The notes under the pieces are model-generated. The model did no database searches. It was not told where the DNA came from and was given only the letters and a program-made list of their open reading frames with translations. From Stanieria sp. NIES-3757 (lineage in GTDB: Bacteria; Cyanobacteriota; Cyanobacteriia; Cyanobacteriales; Xenococcaceae): 64,000 nt of DNA. The position numbers and the translations under genes are program-made. Positions 36,490-46,700 of the stretch are shown piece by piece; the first letter of the stretch is position 1, and each line of letters starts with the position of its first letter. Location: the NCBI GenBank assembly GCA_002355455.1, contig AP017375.1, forward strand, positions 1,116,001-1,180,000, in the 5' to 3' direction.

Positions 36490-38139
36490 ATGACAAGTAT
36501 AATAGAATTTCAATTATTTGCTCCCTATAATAAAGAAGCTAACCTAATCGGTTCTTTTTCAGATTGGCAACCGATTGCGATGGAAAAAGGTGATGACGGC
36601 TATTTTAAAACTACAGTTGAACTTGAAGACGGTGAATATCGCTATAAATTTCAAGTTCGTTCAAAAAGTTGGTTTCTAGAACCAGACCAATGGATAGATA
36701 TTGTCGATCCTTACGCAACTGATATTGACGAATATACTCAAAACGGAATTCTTAGGATTAAAGAAGGCGAAAAAATTCTTGATACCTACGTCTGGCAACA
36801 CGATGACCAGCCTTTACCTTCCGACCATGAATTAGTAATCTACGAACTACATGTTGGCGACTTTTCTGGTGGTGAAGATGACCCCAAAGTCCGCGGTCGA
36901 TATCAACACGTTACCGAAAAACTAGATTATTTAATCGATTTAGGGATCAATGCCATTGAATTGATGCCTGTCAAAGAAAATCCTGGTGAATATAGTTGGG
37001 GTTATAGTCCGCAACACTTTTTTGCTGCTGAGTCTAACTATGGTTCTACCTACGAACTAAAACGTTTGATTGATGAATGCCATGCCAAAGGCATCCGAGT
37101 GATTATGGATGGGATTTACAATCACACCAATACCGAATGTCCTTTGACTCAAATCGATCATGATTACTGGTTTCATCACGAACCAAGAGATCCCGACAAT
37201 AGTTGGGGACCAGAATTTAACTACGAACATTATGATGAAAATTTAGATCTCAAACCAGCTTGGAAGTTTGTTGGCGATACAGTTGATTATTGGGTCAAAG
37301 AATATCATATTGATGGTATCCGTTACGATGCTGCCCGACAACTCGATAACTACGATTTTATGCATTGGATTGTTAATCGCACGAAAGAAGTAGCAGGTAG
37401 CAAACCTTTCTATAATATCGCCGAACATATTCCCGAAAATCCTGCCATTACTAATTTAGATGGTCCAATGGACGGTTGTTGGCATGATAGCTTTTATCAT
37501 ACCGTGAAAGCTCATATCTGTGGCGATCGCTTTGACCTAGAAGAATTAAAAAATGTGATTGATTGCAAACGTCAGGGCTTTTTGGGCGCAACCAATGTGA
37601 TCAATTATTTAACTAACCATGACCATCAACGCATCATGTCTGAGTTGGCAGATCGTGATATCTTTGATGAGGCAGCCTTTAAACGATTTAAGTTGGGTGT
37701 AGCTTTATTGATGACAGCAGTTGGTGTGCCATTGGTTTGGATGGGCGAAGAATTTGCTGATTATCATCCTCTTAGCCAAGAATCCAATAAAATTGATTGG
37801 AATCTTCTTAAAAACGAGCTTAATCAAAGTTTACACGCCTATTATAAAGGTTTAATTCATTTAAGAAAAAACAATCACGCTCTTTATACTGAAAATATTG
37901 AATTCTTCTACGAAGATCCTGAAACTAAAGTAGTCGCTTATACTCGTTGGAATGATGAAGGTTCAAGAGTCGTTGTGGTAGCCAATTTTTCTGACCAATA
38001 TTTAGGTGGTTATACTGTACCCAATTTTCCTGCCGATGGAACTTGGCATGAATGGACGGGCGACTATGATATCGAAGCTGGTGAGAATCAAATCATGATC
38101 GACCTTCCAGAATACGAAGCCAAAGTGTTTGTCAAATAA
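36490..38139 (+). CDS. GH13 alpha-amylase-family enzyme with CBM48 domain
   Basis: A 549-residue enzyme. Residues 1-100 form an early-set CBM48 domain (FQLFAPYNKEANLIGSFSDW) of the glycogen-branching and debranching group. The TIM barrel follows with VIMDGIYNHTN, the nucleophile Asp280 in GIRYDAARQ, the acid/base Glu312 in YNIAEHIPE and the third carboxylate Asp378 in YLTNHDHQR. A C-terminal beta domain closes the protein. The layout is like malto-oligosyltrehalose trehalohydrolase or a small branching enzyme; without treY or treZ neighbours the precise reaction is open. Confidence 0.88.
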   Translation: MTSIIEFQLFAPYNKEANLIGSFSDWQPIAMEKGDDGYFKTTVELEDGEYRYKFQVRSKSWFLEPDQWIDIVDPYATDIDEYTQNGILRIKEGEKILDTYVWQHDDQPLPSDHELVIYELHVGDFSGGEDDPKVRGRYQHVTEKLDYLIDLGINAIELMPVKENPGEYSWGYSPQHFFAAESNYGSTYELKRLIDECHAKGIRVIMDGIYNHTNTECPLTQIDHDYWFHHEPRDPDNSWGPEFNYEHYDENLDLKPAWKFVGDTVDYWVKEYHIDGIRYDAARQLDNYDFMHWIVNRTKEVAGSKPFYNIAEHIPENPAITNLDGPMDGCWHDSFYHTVKAHICGDRFDLEELKNVIDCKRQGFLGATNVINYLTNHDHQRIMSELADRDIFDEAAFKRFKLGVALLMTAVGVPLVWMGEEFADYHPLSQESNKIDWNLLKNELNQSLHAYYKGLIHLRKNNHALYTENIEFFYEDPETKVVAYTRWNDEGSRVVVVANFSDQYLGGYTVPNFPADGTWHEWTGDYDIEAGENQIMIDLPEYEAKVFVK

Positions 38140-38143
38140 ATTT

Positions 38144-38171
38144 GTAGGGGTGAATTGTTATTCGCCCTTAT
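38144..38171. repeat. 28-bp GTAxGG-family palindrome, imperfect
   Basis: Left half GTAGGGGTGAATTG, right half TTATTCGCCCTTAT. Twelve outer pairs form when G-T pairs are allowed. It begins four bases after the stop codon of the GH13 gene, so it would sit at the 3' end of that mRNA. Confidence 0.7.
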
Positions 38172-38453
38172 AATATGAAATCCGATTAATCAATTGCCAT
38201 TCTAAACACAGTAAAGAATCTCGCAAGGAAAAACGTGATCTATTGCCAACATTGTTTGATTTAAGATTAGTACACAATCAAAAAAAAATTAAGCATCAAA
38301 ACGCAGTACAAAGCAAGCGACTCTCAAAAAAATCTTACCTAGGATAGATAGTGGAGATTGTTCCCTGATTATTTCTTGCTTACGAAAGATTGATTCAAAA
38401 GCTTATTTTGCTATTCTTATTTAATAACGTATCTAAATAATTTTAAAAAAACT

Positions 38454-38612
38454 ATGGATCTTGTTCGTCTTATTTTGGCTATTGTTTTTCCTCCTTTAGG
38501 AGTATTTCTTCAAGTTGGTTTCACCGTTGATTTAGCAATCAATATATTATTAACTCTTTTAGGCTACATACCTGGTATCGTTCATGCTGTGTGGATTATT
38601 GCCAGAAAATAA
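38454..38612 (+). CDS. Pmp3/YqaE-family small membrane peptide
   Basis: A 52-residue peptide, MDLVRLILAIVFPPLGVFLQ then VGFTVDLAINILLTLLGYIP and GIVHAVWIIARK, read directly from the DNA. It has the two transmembrane helices and the FPPLGVFL and GYIPGIVHA motifs of the UPF0057/Pmp3 family, whose members respond to salt and cold stress and affect membrane potential. It precedes an MscS channel gene by 60 bp on the same strand, a fitting pairing for osmotic response. Confidence 0.9.
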   Translation: MDLVRLILAIVFPPLGVFLQVGFTVDLAINILLTLLGYIPGIVHAVWIIARK

Positions 38613-38672
38613 ATGATTTAGCCGAATAAAAACCCTTAAATATTGCTTGCTTTTAATTAAAGAAATCAACTA

Positions 38673-39596
38673 ATGGAGCGAATAATTGAAACGGTAATCA
38701 GTAGTTTGCAAGAATTACTGGCTAGTACCATTAAAATCTTACCAGCAATCTTTATAGCTCTGGTTATTATTATGTTAACTCGCTATGTTGCTCAGGTGAT
38801 GAGAAGCATAGCAGAGAAAGTAGCAAGAAGAACATTTAGAAGCAGTTCCTTGCGATTACTACTGGTTAAAACTGCCCATGTCACTACTTGGGTTGTAGGA
38901 GTATTACTTGCCTGCGTTGTTGCTTTTCCAGGCTTACGTTTAGGCGACATTATTGCTACCTTGGGATTAGGTTCGGTTGCGATTGGTTTCGCTTTTCAAG
39001 ATATCTTTAAGAATTTTTTGGCAGGAATCTTATTATTAATTCAAGAACCCTTTCATATCCACGATCAAATTATTGTTGGTAATTATGAGGGTACAGTAGA
39101 AGGAATAGATCTACGTACAACCAAAATTCGTACTTATAACGGTGAAAGAATCTTACTGCCAAATTCCGAAGTATTTACCAATGCCGTACAGGTGCGTACC
39201 GCTTTTGAGAGTCGGCGAACCGATTTAGCTTTGGGAGTTGACTATAATACTTCTTTACCAGAGGCAAAAAAAATTTTACACAATACCCTTGCTAAAGTAG
39301 ATGAAGTATTAAACAATCCGAAACCAGAAGTAGATTTAGTTGGATTTGGTGAGAGTTCAATTGATTTCGTTATCCGTTATTGGACTACACCTAGACAGGT
39401 AGAAGTAAGGCAAGCTCAAACAGAAGTAATTTTGGCAATTAAACAAGCTTTTGATGCAGCAGGAATTAATATTCCCTATCCGATTCGGAGTCTCTATTTT
39501 TATAATCAAGATAACTATAATGATTATTTACCATCTCAGTCTAAAACTGAGAGCAATGATGGTCAAAATAATTCTTATTCCGTTAATCAAATCTGA
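38673..39596 (+). CDS. MscS-family mechanosensitive channel
   Basis: A 307-residue channel of the small-conductance type. Three transmembrane helices lie in residues 15-125, the third being the pore helix region IIATLGLGSVAIGFAFQDIFKNFLAG (in part: LGLGSVAIGFAFQDIFKNF), followed by the MscS beta domain with PFHIHDQIIVGNYEGTVEGI and RTYNGERILLPNSEVFTN. A C-terminal alpha/beta domain and a polar tail end the protein. It releases solutes when the membrane is stretched by hypo-osmotic shock. It follows the Pmp3-like gene closely. Confidence 0.93.
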   Translation: MERIIETVISSLQELLASTIKILPAIFIALVIIMLTRYVAQVMRSIAEKVARRTFRSSSLRLLLVKTAHVTTWVVGVLLACVVAFPGLRLGDIIATLGLGSVAIGFAFQDIFKNFLAGILLLIQEPFHIHDQIIVGNYEGTVEGIDLRTTKIRTYNGERILLPNSEVFTNAVQVRTAFESRRTDLALGVDYNTSLPEAKKILHNTLAKVDEVLNNPKPEVDLVGFGESSIDFVIRYWTTPRQVEVRQAQTEVILAIKQAFDAAGINIPYPIRSLYFYNQDNYNDYLPSQSKTESNDGQNNSYSVNQI

Positions 39597-39941
39597 GGTA
39601 ATTTAAAGTTAGCTTTTGAAAAATTGGCTTTCAATTTTAATCCAAAATGAATAAATTAAAATCGATTTAAATTTTGGTAGGTTATTGTATAAATATAATT
39701 TTTGGGTTTTAAACAAAATCAAGAAAATTATTGAATTAACCTACCCAAAAACACTCACTTGTATTAGTCACGGCAAGTTTATCTTAGACAAGCTTTTTTA
39801 TAGTACACGCTTCTATAACTCAGAGCGCTTTCAGACAATTTTATAATAATTTCTATCAACTCTTAGTTGATTTTATTTTATTGTTACAATCCCACGATAA
39901 AATTAGGTTAGTCGTAGTAAGATTTTCCTGATAAACCGTAA
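39597..39941. other. 345-bp gap with a long inverted repeat and a weak terminator
   Basis: No gene is seen. TTTTGGTAGGTTA (39672-39684) is inverted as TAACCTACCCAAAA (39737-39750), with one extra base, 52 bp apart, defining a 79-bp inverted-repeat unit that could be a small non-autonomous element. A separate stem at 39775-39795 is described as a possible terminator. Confidence 0.5.
39775..39799 (+). terminator. Possible terminator downstream of the MscS gene
   Basis: AAGTTT pairs with AAGCTT, read across one G-T pair, around TATCTTAGAC-like inner sequence, and a run of six T follows at 39794-39799. The stem is short and lies 180 bp from the stop codon, so support is modest. Confidence 0.35.
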
Positions 39942-40196
39942 TTATAATTCTGTAGGTGTTTCAGGAGAAATTTCTATTTTTTGCTGTTCTTTAGCTAATT
40001 GTTGATCGGTAATTAAATCCTCTAATTCTTTAATATCTACTCCAATTCCTTGACAAGATTTAATAAGATTGTTTTTAAATAGGTTAAGATCATCTCCATA
40101 GCCACATTGTTTTGCTGCTACTTTTATGCCTTGTTTAGCATTAGCTTTGGCACAATCAATTAATTCAATTCCTTCAAGCATTTGGGCTGATGACAT
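39942..40196 (-). CDS. Small conserved-looking protein of unknown function
   Basis: Starting at the ATG at 40194-40196, this encodes 84 residues: MSSAQMLEGIELIDCAKANA, then a helical, lysine-rich region KQGIKVAAKQCGYG, and an acidic C-terminus with ELEDLITDQQLAKEQQ. Three cysteines are spaced through it. An upstream ATG would add 11 hydrophobic residues (MWLTILNKILI), which is unlikely but possible. The composition and the absence of low-complexity sequence support a real gene. I cannot assign a family. It stands alone between two non-coding stretches. Confidence 0.6.
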   Translation of the reverse strand: MSSAQMLEGIELIDCAKANAKQGIKVAAKQCGYGDDLNLFKNNLIKSCQGIGVDIKELEDLITDQQLAKEQQKIEISPETPTEL

Positions 40197-40229
40197 AATT
40201 AGTATCTTATTTAAAATTGTTAACCACAT

Positions 40230-40765
40230 TAGATTAAAAAAATGCTATTCGCACTTGATAATCTAAGATTTTTAAATATTAGTAAAAAAAAAAAAATTAT
40301 ATATCTAACTTTAGTGATAGTTTTTAAACAAATAAAAAGTGTCAGTTGAGAATATCAGTTAAATTTAAAATCTATCTTCAGATGGACTCAAAAATATTTA
40401 TTTTAAATATCTAAGCAATCATAGTGTGAGTTGTTGCCTTAAAATTTATGGTAAACTTAGAAAAAAAATTTATTTAAGTTCTATTGTTTATCCATAATCA
40501 TACTCAGCACTGAAAGAATTTCTATTTATTTAATTAGTCGCTCTACATTACTAAATAGCATTCAAACCAATTAGATATATAAAGCTGAAACGCTTTTTTT
40601 CAATAACTCTATATTCGTTATACAAATTAATTGACAAAAAAAAATAGGAAAATTTTTTCCTATTTTAAAGTATCAATAAGCGTTGATTAACGTATGTAAG
40701 ACTAGTATTTAAAATCTACGAAAAGACTATCTATCCGAGTGGTTTTTACTATTGGAGTAGTCATA
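40230..40765. other. 536-bp AT-rich gap
   Basis: No reading frame or RNA gene is convincing. It contains the strong minus-strand terminator of the downstream glycosyltransferase gene (listed separately) and the promoter region of the small gene at 39942. Long A and T runs dominate. Confidence 0.5.
40636..40666 (-). terminator. Rho-independent terminator for the SPS/MshA-like glycosyltransferase
   Basis: AAAATAGGAAAA (40641-40652) and TTTTCCTATTTT (40655-40666) form a perfect 12-bp stem. On the minus strand it is followed by a run of nine T (complement of A at 40636-40644, partly shared with the stem). It lies 100 bp beyond the stop codon at 40766. Confidence 0.8.
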
Positions 40766-42028
40766 CTAGGCACTGATTAAAGTTAATTCTTCGAGAGTTT
40801 CTTCGCCTAATGATTCGTAAAGATCGCTTAATTGTTGGGCAACTCCATTCCAACTAAACATAGTTTCTACTCTTTGTCGAGCAGCTTTACCTAATTTTCT
40901 TTGCCAAGCAGGACGAGATAAAATGCGATCAATCGCATCTTTAAAAGCTTCATCATCCTGAGGAGGACAGAGTAATCCCGTTTTCTCCGAAGCAACCGTA
41001 AATTTTAAACCTCCTACATCTGAAGCAACTACAGGCGTTCCTGATGCCATAGCTTCGATCGCAACTAAACCAAAGGGTTCATAATGACTAGGAACTACGC
41101 AGAGATTAGCAGCAGCGTAATAGTTAGGTAACTCTTCATGATCGACCTGTCCTGGGAAAGTGGTAAACTCTCGTAACCCTAACTCATCGACAATTCCTTC
41201 AATTCTTTGTCTTTCTATTCCGTCGCTTTGTCCGGGACGAGAACCACCAACAATAATTAAACGTATATCTGCCAAACCAGGGAAAATTGATTTACCGATC
41301 GCTCTAACTAGAGTTTCGATTCCTTTACGCTGGTCAAATCTACCGACATAAAGTACTACTAGACTTGATTTAGGAATACCTAAGCGCAAACGAGCTTCTG
41401 AAGTTGAGACTGAACCAAAGCGATCTATATCAGTACCACAAGGAATAATTTCAATCTTACCCTGACTAGAAACGAACTGTCTCATGTGTTCCTGTTCTTG
41501 AGGCGAAGTAGCAACAATACAATCTGCCGTTTCTAAACAGGTTTTTTCTACTTCTAAACGAGTGGCAGCAATGGGGGGAATCTCACTAACAGATTGATAC
41601 TTAATTGCGCCAAGCGAGTGATAGGTATGGATTTGTTTGAGGGGTTGATGTTTTTTCAATTCCATTCCTACCCAGGCAGATAACCAATAATTGGTATGGA
41701 CGAGAGAATACTGAAGGTTATTGTCTGTTTGAAACTGCTTTAGCTGTTCAACAAAGGTGGGTAAATGTTCAAAAAGTTGATCTCTGGGAATAAAAGTTTC
41801 AGAACCAGCAACGAGGCGAATAGTGCGACAGTTGGGACTATGTTGAACGATTGAGGGTTGCGTAGCGTTGGTCTTACGGGTGAACATATCCACTTGCCAA
41901 CCTTGTCTTGCTAAAGCTTCGCCCACTTGGCGAACGTAAACGTTTTGTCCTCCTGCTTCTTCTTTTCCAATCTCGATCGCAGGGTCGCCGTGAACAGAAA
42001 TTAGCGCAATCCGCTTACCAGCATTCAT
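40766..42028 (-). CDS. GT4 glycosyltransferase, sucrose-phosphate-synthase/MshA-like
   Basis: A 420-residue GT-B enzyme. The N-terminal domain contains the loop GGQNVYVRQVGEALARQGW and the phrase VDMFTRK, both close to sucrose-phosphate synthase and MshA-like enzymes. The donor half shows VLYVGRFDQRKGIETLV and EPFGLVAIEAMASGTPVVA, the E-x7-E motif. A true SPS would be expected to have a phosphatase-like domain or a nearby spp gene, and neither is present. It may make a glycoside or sucrose-phosphate; the reaction remains open. Its terminator is strong. Confidence 0.82.
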   Translation of the reverse strand: MNAGKRIALISVHGDPAIEIGKEEAGGQNVYVRQVGEALARQGWQVDMFTRKTNATQPSIVQHSPNCRTIRLVAGSETFIPRDQLFEHLPTFVEQLKQFQTDNNLQYSLVHTNYWLSAWVGMELKKHQPLKQIHTYHSLGAIKYQSVSEIPPIAATRLEVEKTCLETADCIVATSPQEQEHMRQFVSSQGKIEIIPCGTDIDRFGSVSTSEARLRLGIPKSSLVVLYVGRFDQRKGIETLVRAIGKSIFPGLADIRLIIVGGSRPGQSDGIERQRIEGIVDELGLREFTTFPGQVDHEELPNYYAAANLCVVPSHYEPFGLVAIEAMASGTPVVASDVGGLKFTVASEKTGLLCPPQDDEAFKDAIDRILSRPAWQRKLGKAARQRVETMFSWNGVAQQLSDLYESLGEETLEELTLISA

Positions 42029-42079
42029 AATATCGTTATTCTTAACTCGATAAAGGGATTAAATGAGAGTTGAGTCTAA

Positions 42080-42322
42080 TCAAGACTTGTTTGTCTCACT
42101 TAAACAACTCATTTGATCGGAGCTATGCTCACTTAAATGAGATTCTCTTAAATATAATTCGCTTGAATGAGAGCTGCAACATTTTTTAATATTTTCTTTA
42201 GATTTGAAAGCTGTGAAAGCCTTGCAAATTTCTGGAATATCAGCTAAATCAATGTTAATGACCTCATTAAAATGAGGTAAGCTGTTAATGTAATATTCAC
42301 AACAAAGTAAATAATCTGACAT
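42080..42322 (-). CDS. Doubtful 80-residue hypothetical protein
   Basis: An open frame of 80 codons whose ATG overlaps, head to head, the ATG of the NB-ARC gene at 42321. The first 50 residues look protein-like (MSDYLLCCEYYINSLPHFNE). The last 30 are translated from a stretch of repeated TTTAAGTGAG-like DNA motifs and are Ser/Glu-rich. Either this is a small gene with a repeat-coded tail, or the whole is upstream regulatory DNA of the two flanking genes. I favour neither strongly. Confidence 0.35.
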   Translation of the reverse strand: MSDYLLCCEYYINSLPHFNEVINIDLADIPEICKAFTAFKSKENIKKCCSSHSSELYLRESHLSEHSSDQMSCLSETNKS

Positions 42323-43625
42323 GATCCCTCAAACCTTCATTAAAGCGATCGCATCTGAACATCGCATTTCTAGTGCTGAACTAGAAGTGTTGTCATTGGC
42401 GATGGAGGGAGAATCAGTAGCAACGATGGCAGCCAATCTTCACATAAGTGAGGATGCCGTACGTAAACGACTTAGTGAGGTGTATCATAAGTTTCATATT
42501 GAGGGTCGAGGACCTGTAAAACTCACTAAATTACAGCAACGTCTAATCAGAAAGTATCAAGAACAAGCAGAGTTATCGACTTTGGTGGCGCAAGCTAATC
42601 ATCTTCAACTTCAATCCTCTTCAGCTTCAGAAACTACCCAAGCTCACAATTATCTTGATTGGGATAGTGCGCCTGATGTTTCTGTCTTTTATGACCGCTC
42701 TCAAGAGCTAGCTATTCTCAACGATTGGATTGTGAATCAACGCTGTCGTTTAATTTCTTTGATAGGAATGGGCGGAATTGGCAAGACTGCTTTAGGGGTG
42801 AAACTAGCTCAACAAATTCAAGAACAATTTGATTATTTAATCTGGCGATCGCTTGAGCAAGCACCTTCGCTCGATCAATTATTAACTGATATTATACAAG
42901 TTTTACATCCGCAAAGAGAAAACCAACAAATTCATGGTTTAAATTATAAAATCTCTTGGTTAATTGCCCATTGTAAAGCTCATCGTTGTTTAATAATTTT
43001 GGATGGTTTAGAAACTCTACTTTTACCAAAAGAATTAGTAGGAACTTATGCCCAAAGCCATGAAAATTACAGTCAATTTTTTCGTCGCTTTGGTGAAGAA
43101 AATTCTAAAAGTTGTATTTTAGTTACGAGCCGAGAACAAGTCAGAGAAATTTCTTTTTTGCAAGGAGAAACATCCCCTGTTCGTTCCTTAAAAATATTAG
43201 GATTGGGAGAAAATGCCAAATTATTATTAAAAGAAAAAAAACTTTCAGGAGAAGGAAATTGGCATAGCTTAATAGAAATTTATGGTGGAAATCCATTATT
43301 ACTTAAATTAGCAGCTACTACTATTCAAGAAGTTTTTGATGGTAATGTTAGTGATTTTTTAGATGCTACTTTATTTCCTCGGAATGTAACCAATTTTGTG
43401 AGAGAAACCTTAAGAAGGCTTTCAGATATAGAATTGAAAGTTTTGAGAGAAATTGCTAATCAATCCCAACCTATTTTGTTGAAAGATTTGATTACAAATT
43501 TAGTTAATATTTCTGGTGGAGATCTTATTAGTGCCGTCGCTTCTTTAAGACAGCGATCGCTTTTAGAAAAATCGGCAGATGGTTTTATTGTCTCTCCAGT
43601 AGTTCGAGAAGTTGCGCTTAGTTAG
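42321..43625 (+). CDS. HTH (LuxR-like) - NB-ARC STAND ATPase without sensor repeats
   Basis: A 434-residue protein. Residues 15-65 form a LuxR-type helix-turn-helix (LEVLSLAMEGESVATMAANL, then HISEDAVRKRL). An NB-ARC ATPase follows with P-loop GMGGIGKT at 149-156, Walker B CLIILDGLE with Asp228, the sensor motif LVTSRE and the GNPLLL motif that equals GLPL of plant and animal homologues. A winged-helix segment ends the protein. WD40, TPR or similar sensor repeats that usually follow in cyanobacterial relatives are absent. It could be a compact regulator or a truncated one. It lies upstream of a large hybrid kinase on the same strand. Confidence 0.85.
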   Translation: MIPQTFIKAIASEHRISSAELEVLSLAMEGESVATMAANLHISEDAVRKRLSEVYHKFHIEGRGPVKLTKLQQRLIRKYQEQAELSTLVAQANHLQLQSSSASETTQAHNYLDWDSAPDVSVFYDRSQELAILNDWIVNQRCRLISLIGMGGIGKTALGVKLAQQIQEQFDYLIWRSLEQAPSLDQLLTDIIQVLHPQRENQQIHGLNYKISWLIAHCKAHRCLIILDGLETLLLPKELVGTYAQSHENYSQFFRRFGEENSKSCILVTSREQVREISFLQGETSPVRSLKILGLGENAKLLLKEKKLSGEGNWHSLIEIYGGNPLLLKLAATTIQEVFDGNVSDFLDATLFPRNVTNFVRETLRRLSDIELKVLREIANQSQPILLKDLITNLVNISGGDLISAVASLRQRSLLEKSADGFIVSPVVREVALS

Positions 43626-43671
43626 ATTAATGGCATTAATGAACCTTTTTTGGGTTGTCCATTCCCTTTTC

Positions 43672-43690
43672 CCTATCTTAATTAGATAGG
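43672..43690. promoter_or_regulatory. Dyad upstream of the hybrid kinase gene
   Basis: CCTATCT and AGATAGG flank TAATT, giving a perfect 7-bp inverted repeat about 100 bp before the kinase start and 47 bp after the NB-ARC stop. No T-run follows on either strand. It could be an operator or an mRNA hairpin. Confidence 0.35.
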
Positions 43691-43793
43691 AGGAAAATTA
43701 TTCGACATCAATACCATTCTTAGGAGCAAATGAATATATTTATTGATAGTTTTATAGTTAGCGACTATACATAAGTTCTTAAGAAGTATCAGA

Positions 43794-46700
43794 ATGAATT
43801 CTTTTTCACTCGACCAAGTTCTCAATCCTCATCCTTTGATTGTTAATCCTACAACTCCCTTAATTGAAACTATTGGTCAGATGAATCGAAGCTGTGTGGC
43901 TGATTGTACTCTTGACAATAATGATTTTGAGTTTGCTTGCTCGCCTTACTTTCCTGTTAGTTGTGCTTTGATAATGGCAGATTCACAACTAGTAGGAATT
44001 TTTACTAAAAGCGACCTATTACGCTTAATTGCTGAAGGTAAGACGCTGGCAGAAATGACCATAGGTGAGGCAATGACTAAGCCTGTCACTGCTTTCTCGG
44101 AAACCGAAGTTCAAGATTTATCTGCCATTCTTAATTTAATTAACCAACATAAAATTCATCACTTACCAATTCTTGACAAGCAAAATCATTTACTAGGAAT
44201 TATTACTCAGAAGAACTTACTACAAGCACTGAAACCAAAAGAATTAGAAACAGAGCAACAAGAAGCACAAAAAATTGATATTACTGATAGCAAACAAACA
44301 GAATTGGAAATAGACAAATTTTTTTTTCTTGCCGAAAATAGTTCGGAATTTATTGGGATGTGCGATCTAAATTTTGTCCCATTTTATGCCAATGAAGCAG
44401 CTAGGCAATTGGTCGGTTTGGATGACTTACAGCAATACAGTGATCTATCAGTCAAAGATTTTTTCTTTCCCGAAGATCGAGATTTTATTATCAATGAATT
44501 TTTCCCACGAGTTTTGCGTGAAGGAAAGGCAGAAGTTGAAATTCGTTTCCGTCATTTTAAAACAGGTGAAGCTTTGTGGATGATTTACAACGTGCATTGT
44601 ATTCGAGAAGAGAATGAGCGACCAATTGCTTTAGCAACCTTGAGTCGAAACATCAGCGATCGCAAACAACTAGAATTATCTCTGCAAGCCTCCGAAACGA
44701 AACTGAGTCAGATTTTGGATAATGCGATCGCTGCAATTGCCAGCTTTCGGGTCTTTAACAATCAGACTTGGGAGTATGATTATTTTTCCGCAGGTTGTGA
44801 AAGGCTCTTTGGGTATACTCGCGAGGAATTCATGGCAGACAAAATGCTCTGGCTTTCACGAGTTTTTCCAGAGGATCGAGAAACTTTGCTAATTTCAGTA
44901 TTCGATCAGATTTTTGCTGAACACACTTTCACGATAGAATTTCGTTTTTACCACAAAAATGGTTCACTTCGTTGGATTTCTAGCTCCCATACGTCTCAAC
45001 AAATTGAAGCCAACTGTTGGCAAGTGACTGTCGTTAACCAAGACATTACTGACCGCAAGCAGTTAGAACTATCTTTGCAAACTTCCGAAGCAAAACTCAG
45101 TCGCATTTTAGATACTGCGATCGCTGCTATTTCTAGCTTTTACGTCTATGACAATCAAGATTGGGACTATGAATATTGGTCTGCTGGATGTGAAAAACTC
45201 TATGGCTATTCCTTAGCAGAACTGGCAGACAAGCATTTTTGGTTATCCCAGGTTGACCCAGAAGACCGCGAACAAATTTTAATGCCCCTCTTCGAGGACT
45301 TTTTTGCTGAACAAGATGCCACTGCGGAGTATCGATTTCGTCGCAAAGATGGCTTAATGCGTTGGTTCTCCAGTTCCTATACTTCTCGAAAAATTGCAGA
45401 TAATTGTTGGATAGTCACTACAGTTAACCATGATATTACCGAGCGCAAACAAGCTGAAATTGCCCTTCAAGAAAGTCAACATCGAATTCAACAGCAATTA
45501 GCAGAAATTGAAACGATCTACCAATCAGCCCCCATCGGGCTAAATGTTTTAGATGCAGACCTTCGTTTTGTTCGGATCAATCAACGCTTGGCGGAAATGA
45601 ATGGACTTCCCGTCGAATACCATCTGGGTCGTACAGTAAGGGAAGTACTTCCCTTACTAGCTGATACTGCCGAACCAGTGTTACAGACCATTTTGGCAAC
45701 GGGTGAACCACTTTTGAATGTGGAAATTAGCGGAGAAACTCCTGCTCAACCAGGCGTACAAAGAACTTGGTTAGAAAGCTTTTTGCCCTTAAAGGATGGC
45801 GATCGCATTATTGGGATTAGCACGGTTTGTGAGGAAATTACCGAGCGCAAACAAACAGAATTAATGCTTCAGCAGCAAATAGCAAGGGAACATCTGCTAG
45901 CTGAAATTACCCAAGCTATTCATCAAAGCCTCGATGTTGAGGAAATACTAAAAACTGCCGTAGACAGAGTAAGACAATTCCTACAAACAGACCGAGTAGT
46001 TATCTTTCGGTTTTATCCCGACTGGTCGGGTACAGTAGTCTCCGAATCAGTTACTCCTGAATTTACTGCGACTTTAGAATTGGAGATTATGGATCCTTGT
46101 TTTGGAGCAGATTATGTAGAACCCTATAGTCAAGGAAGAGTATCTGCGATCGCAGATTTTTCTTCATCTGATGTGGAATTATGCTACAAAGACTTAATGG
46201 CTCAATTTCAGGTTAGAGCTAATCTGGTAGTACCAATTTTGCAAAGAGAAAATTTGTGGGGTTTATTAATTGCCCATCATTGCTCTGATCCTAGGGAATG
46301 GCTTCCTGAAGAAGTTGAATTACTTCAGCAACTAGCAACTCAGTTAGGTATTGCTATTCAACAAGCAGAACTCTATCAAAAAAATGCTGAACAAGCAGCC
46401 TTGATTGATATTGCCAGCGATGGGATTTTTGTCCGCGACTTGTCGAACCGAATTTTATTTTGGAATCAAGGGGCAGAAAGATTATACGGCTGGACAGCAG
46501 AAGAAGTTAGCAATCGAGTAGTGCAGGAACTATTTGCGCGCGAATCCTCAGCTAAACTAGAAACGGCTCTTGATACAACAATCAACCGAGGTCATTGGTA
46601 TGGCGAACTGCAACAACTGACCAAAACAGGTCAAGAAATCATCGTAGCCAGTCGCTGGACATTAATTAATAACCGACCAGGCAATTCTTCATTGATTCTG

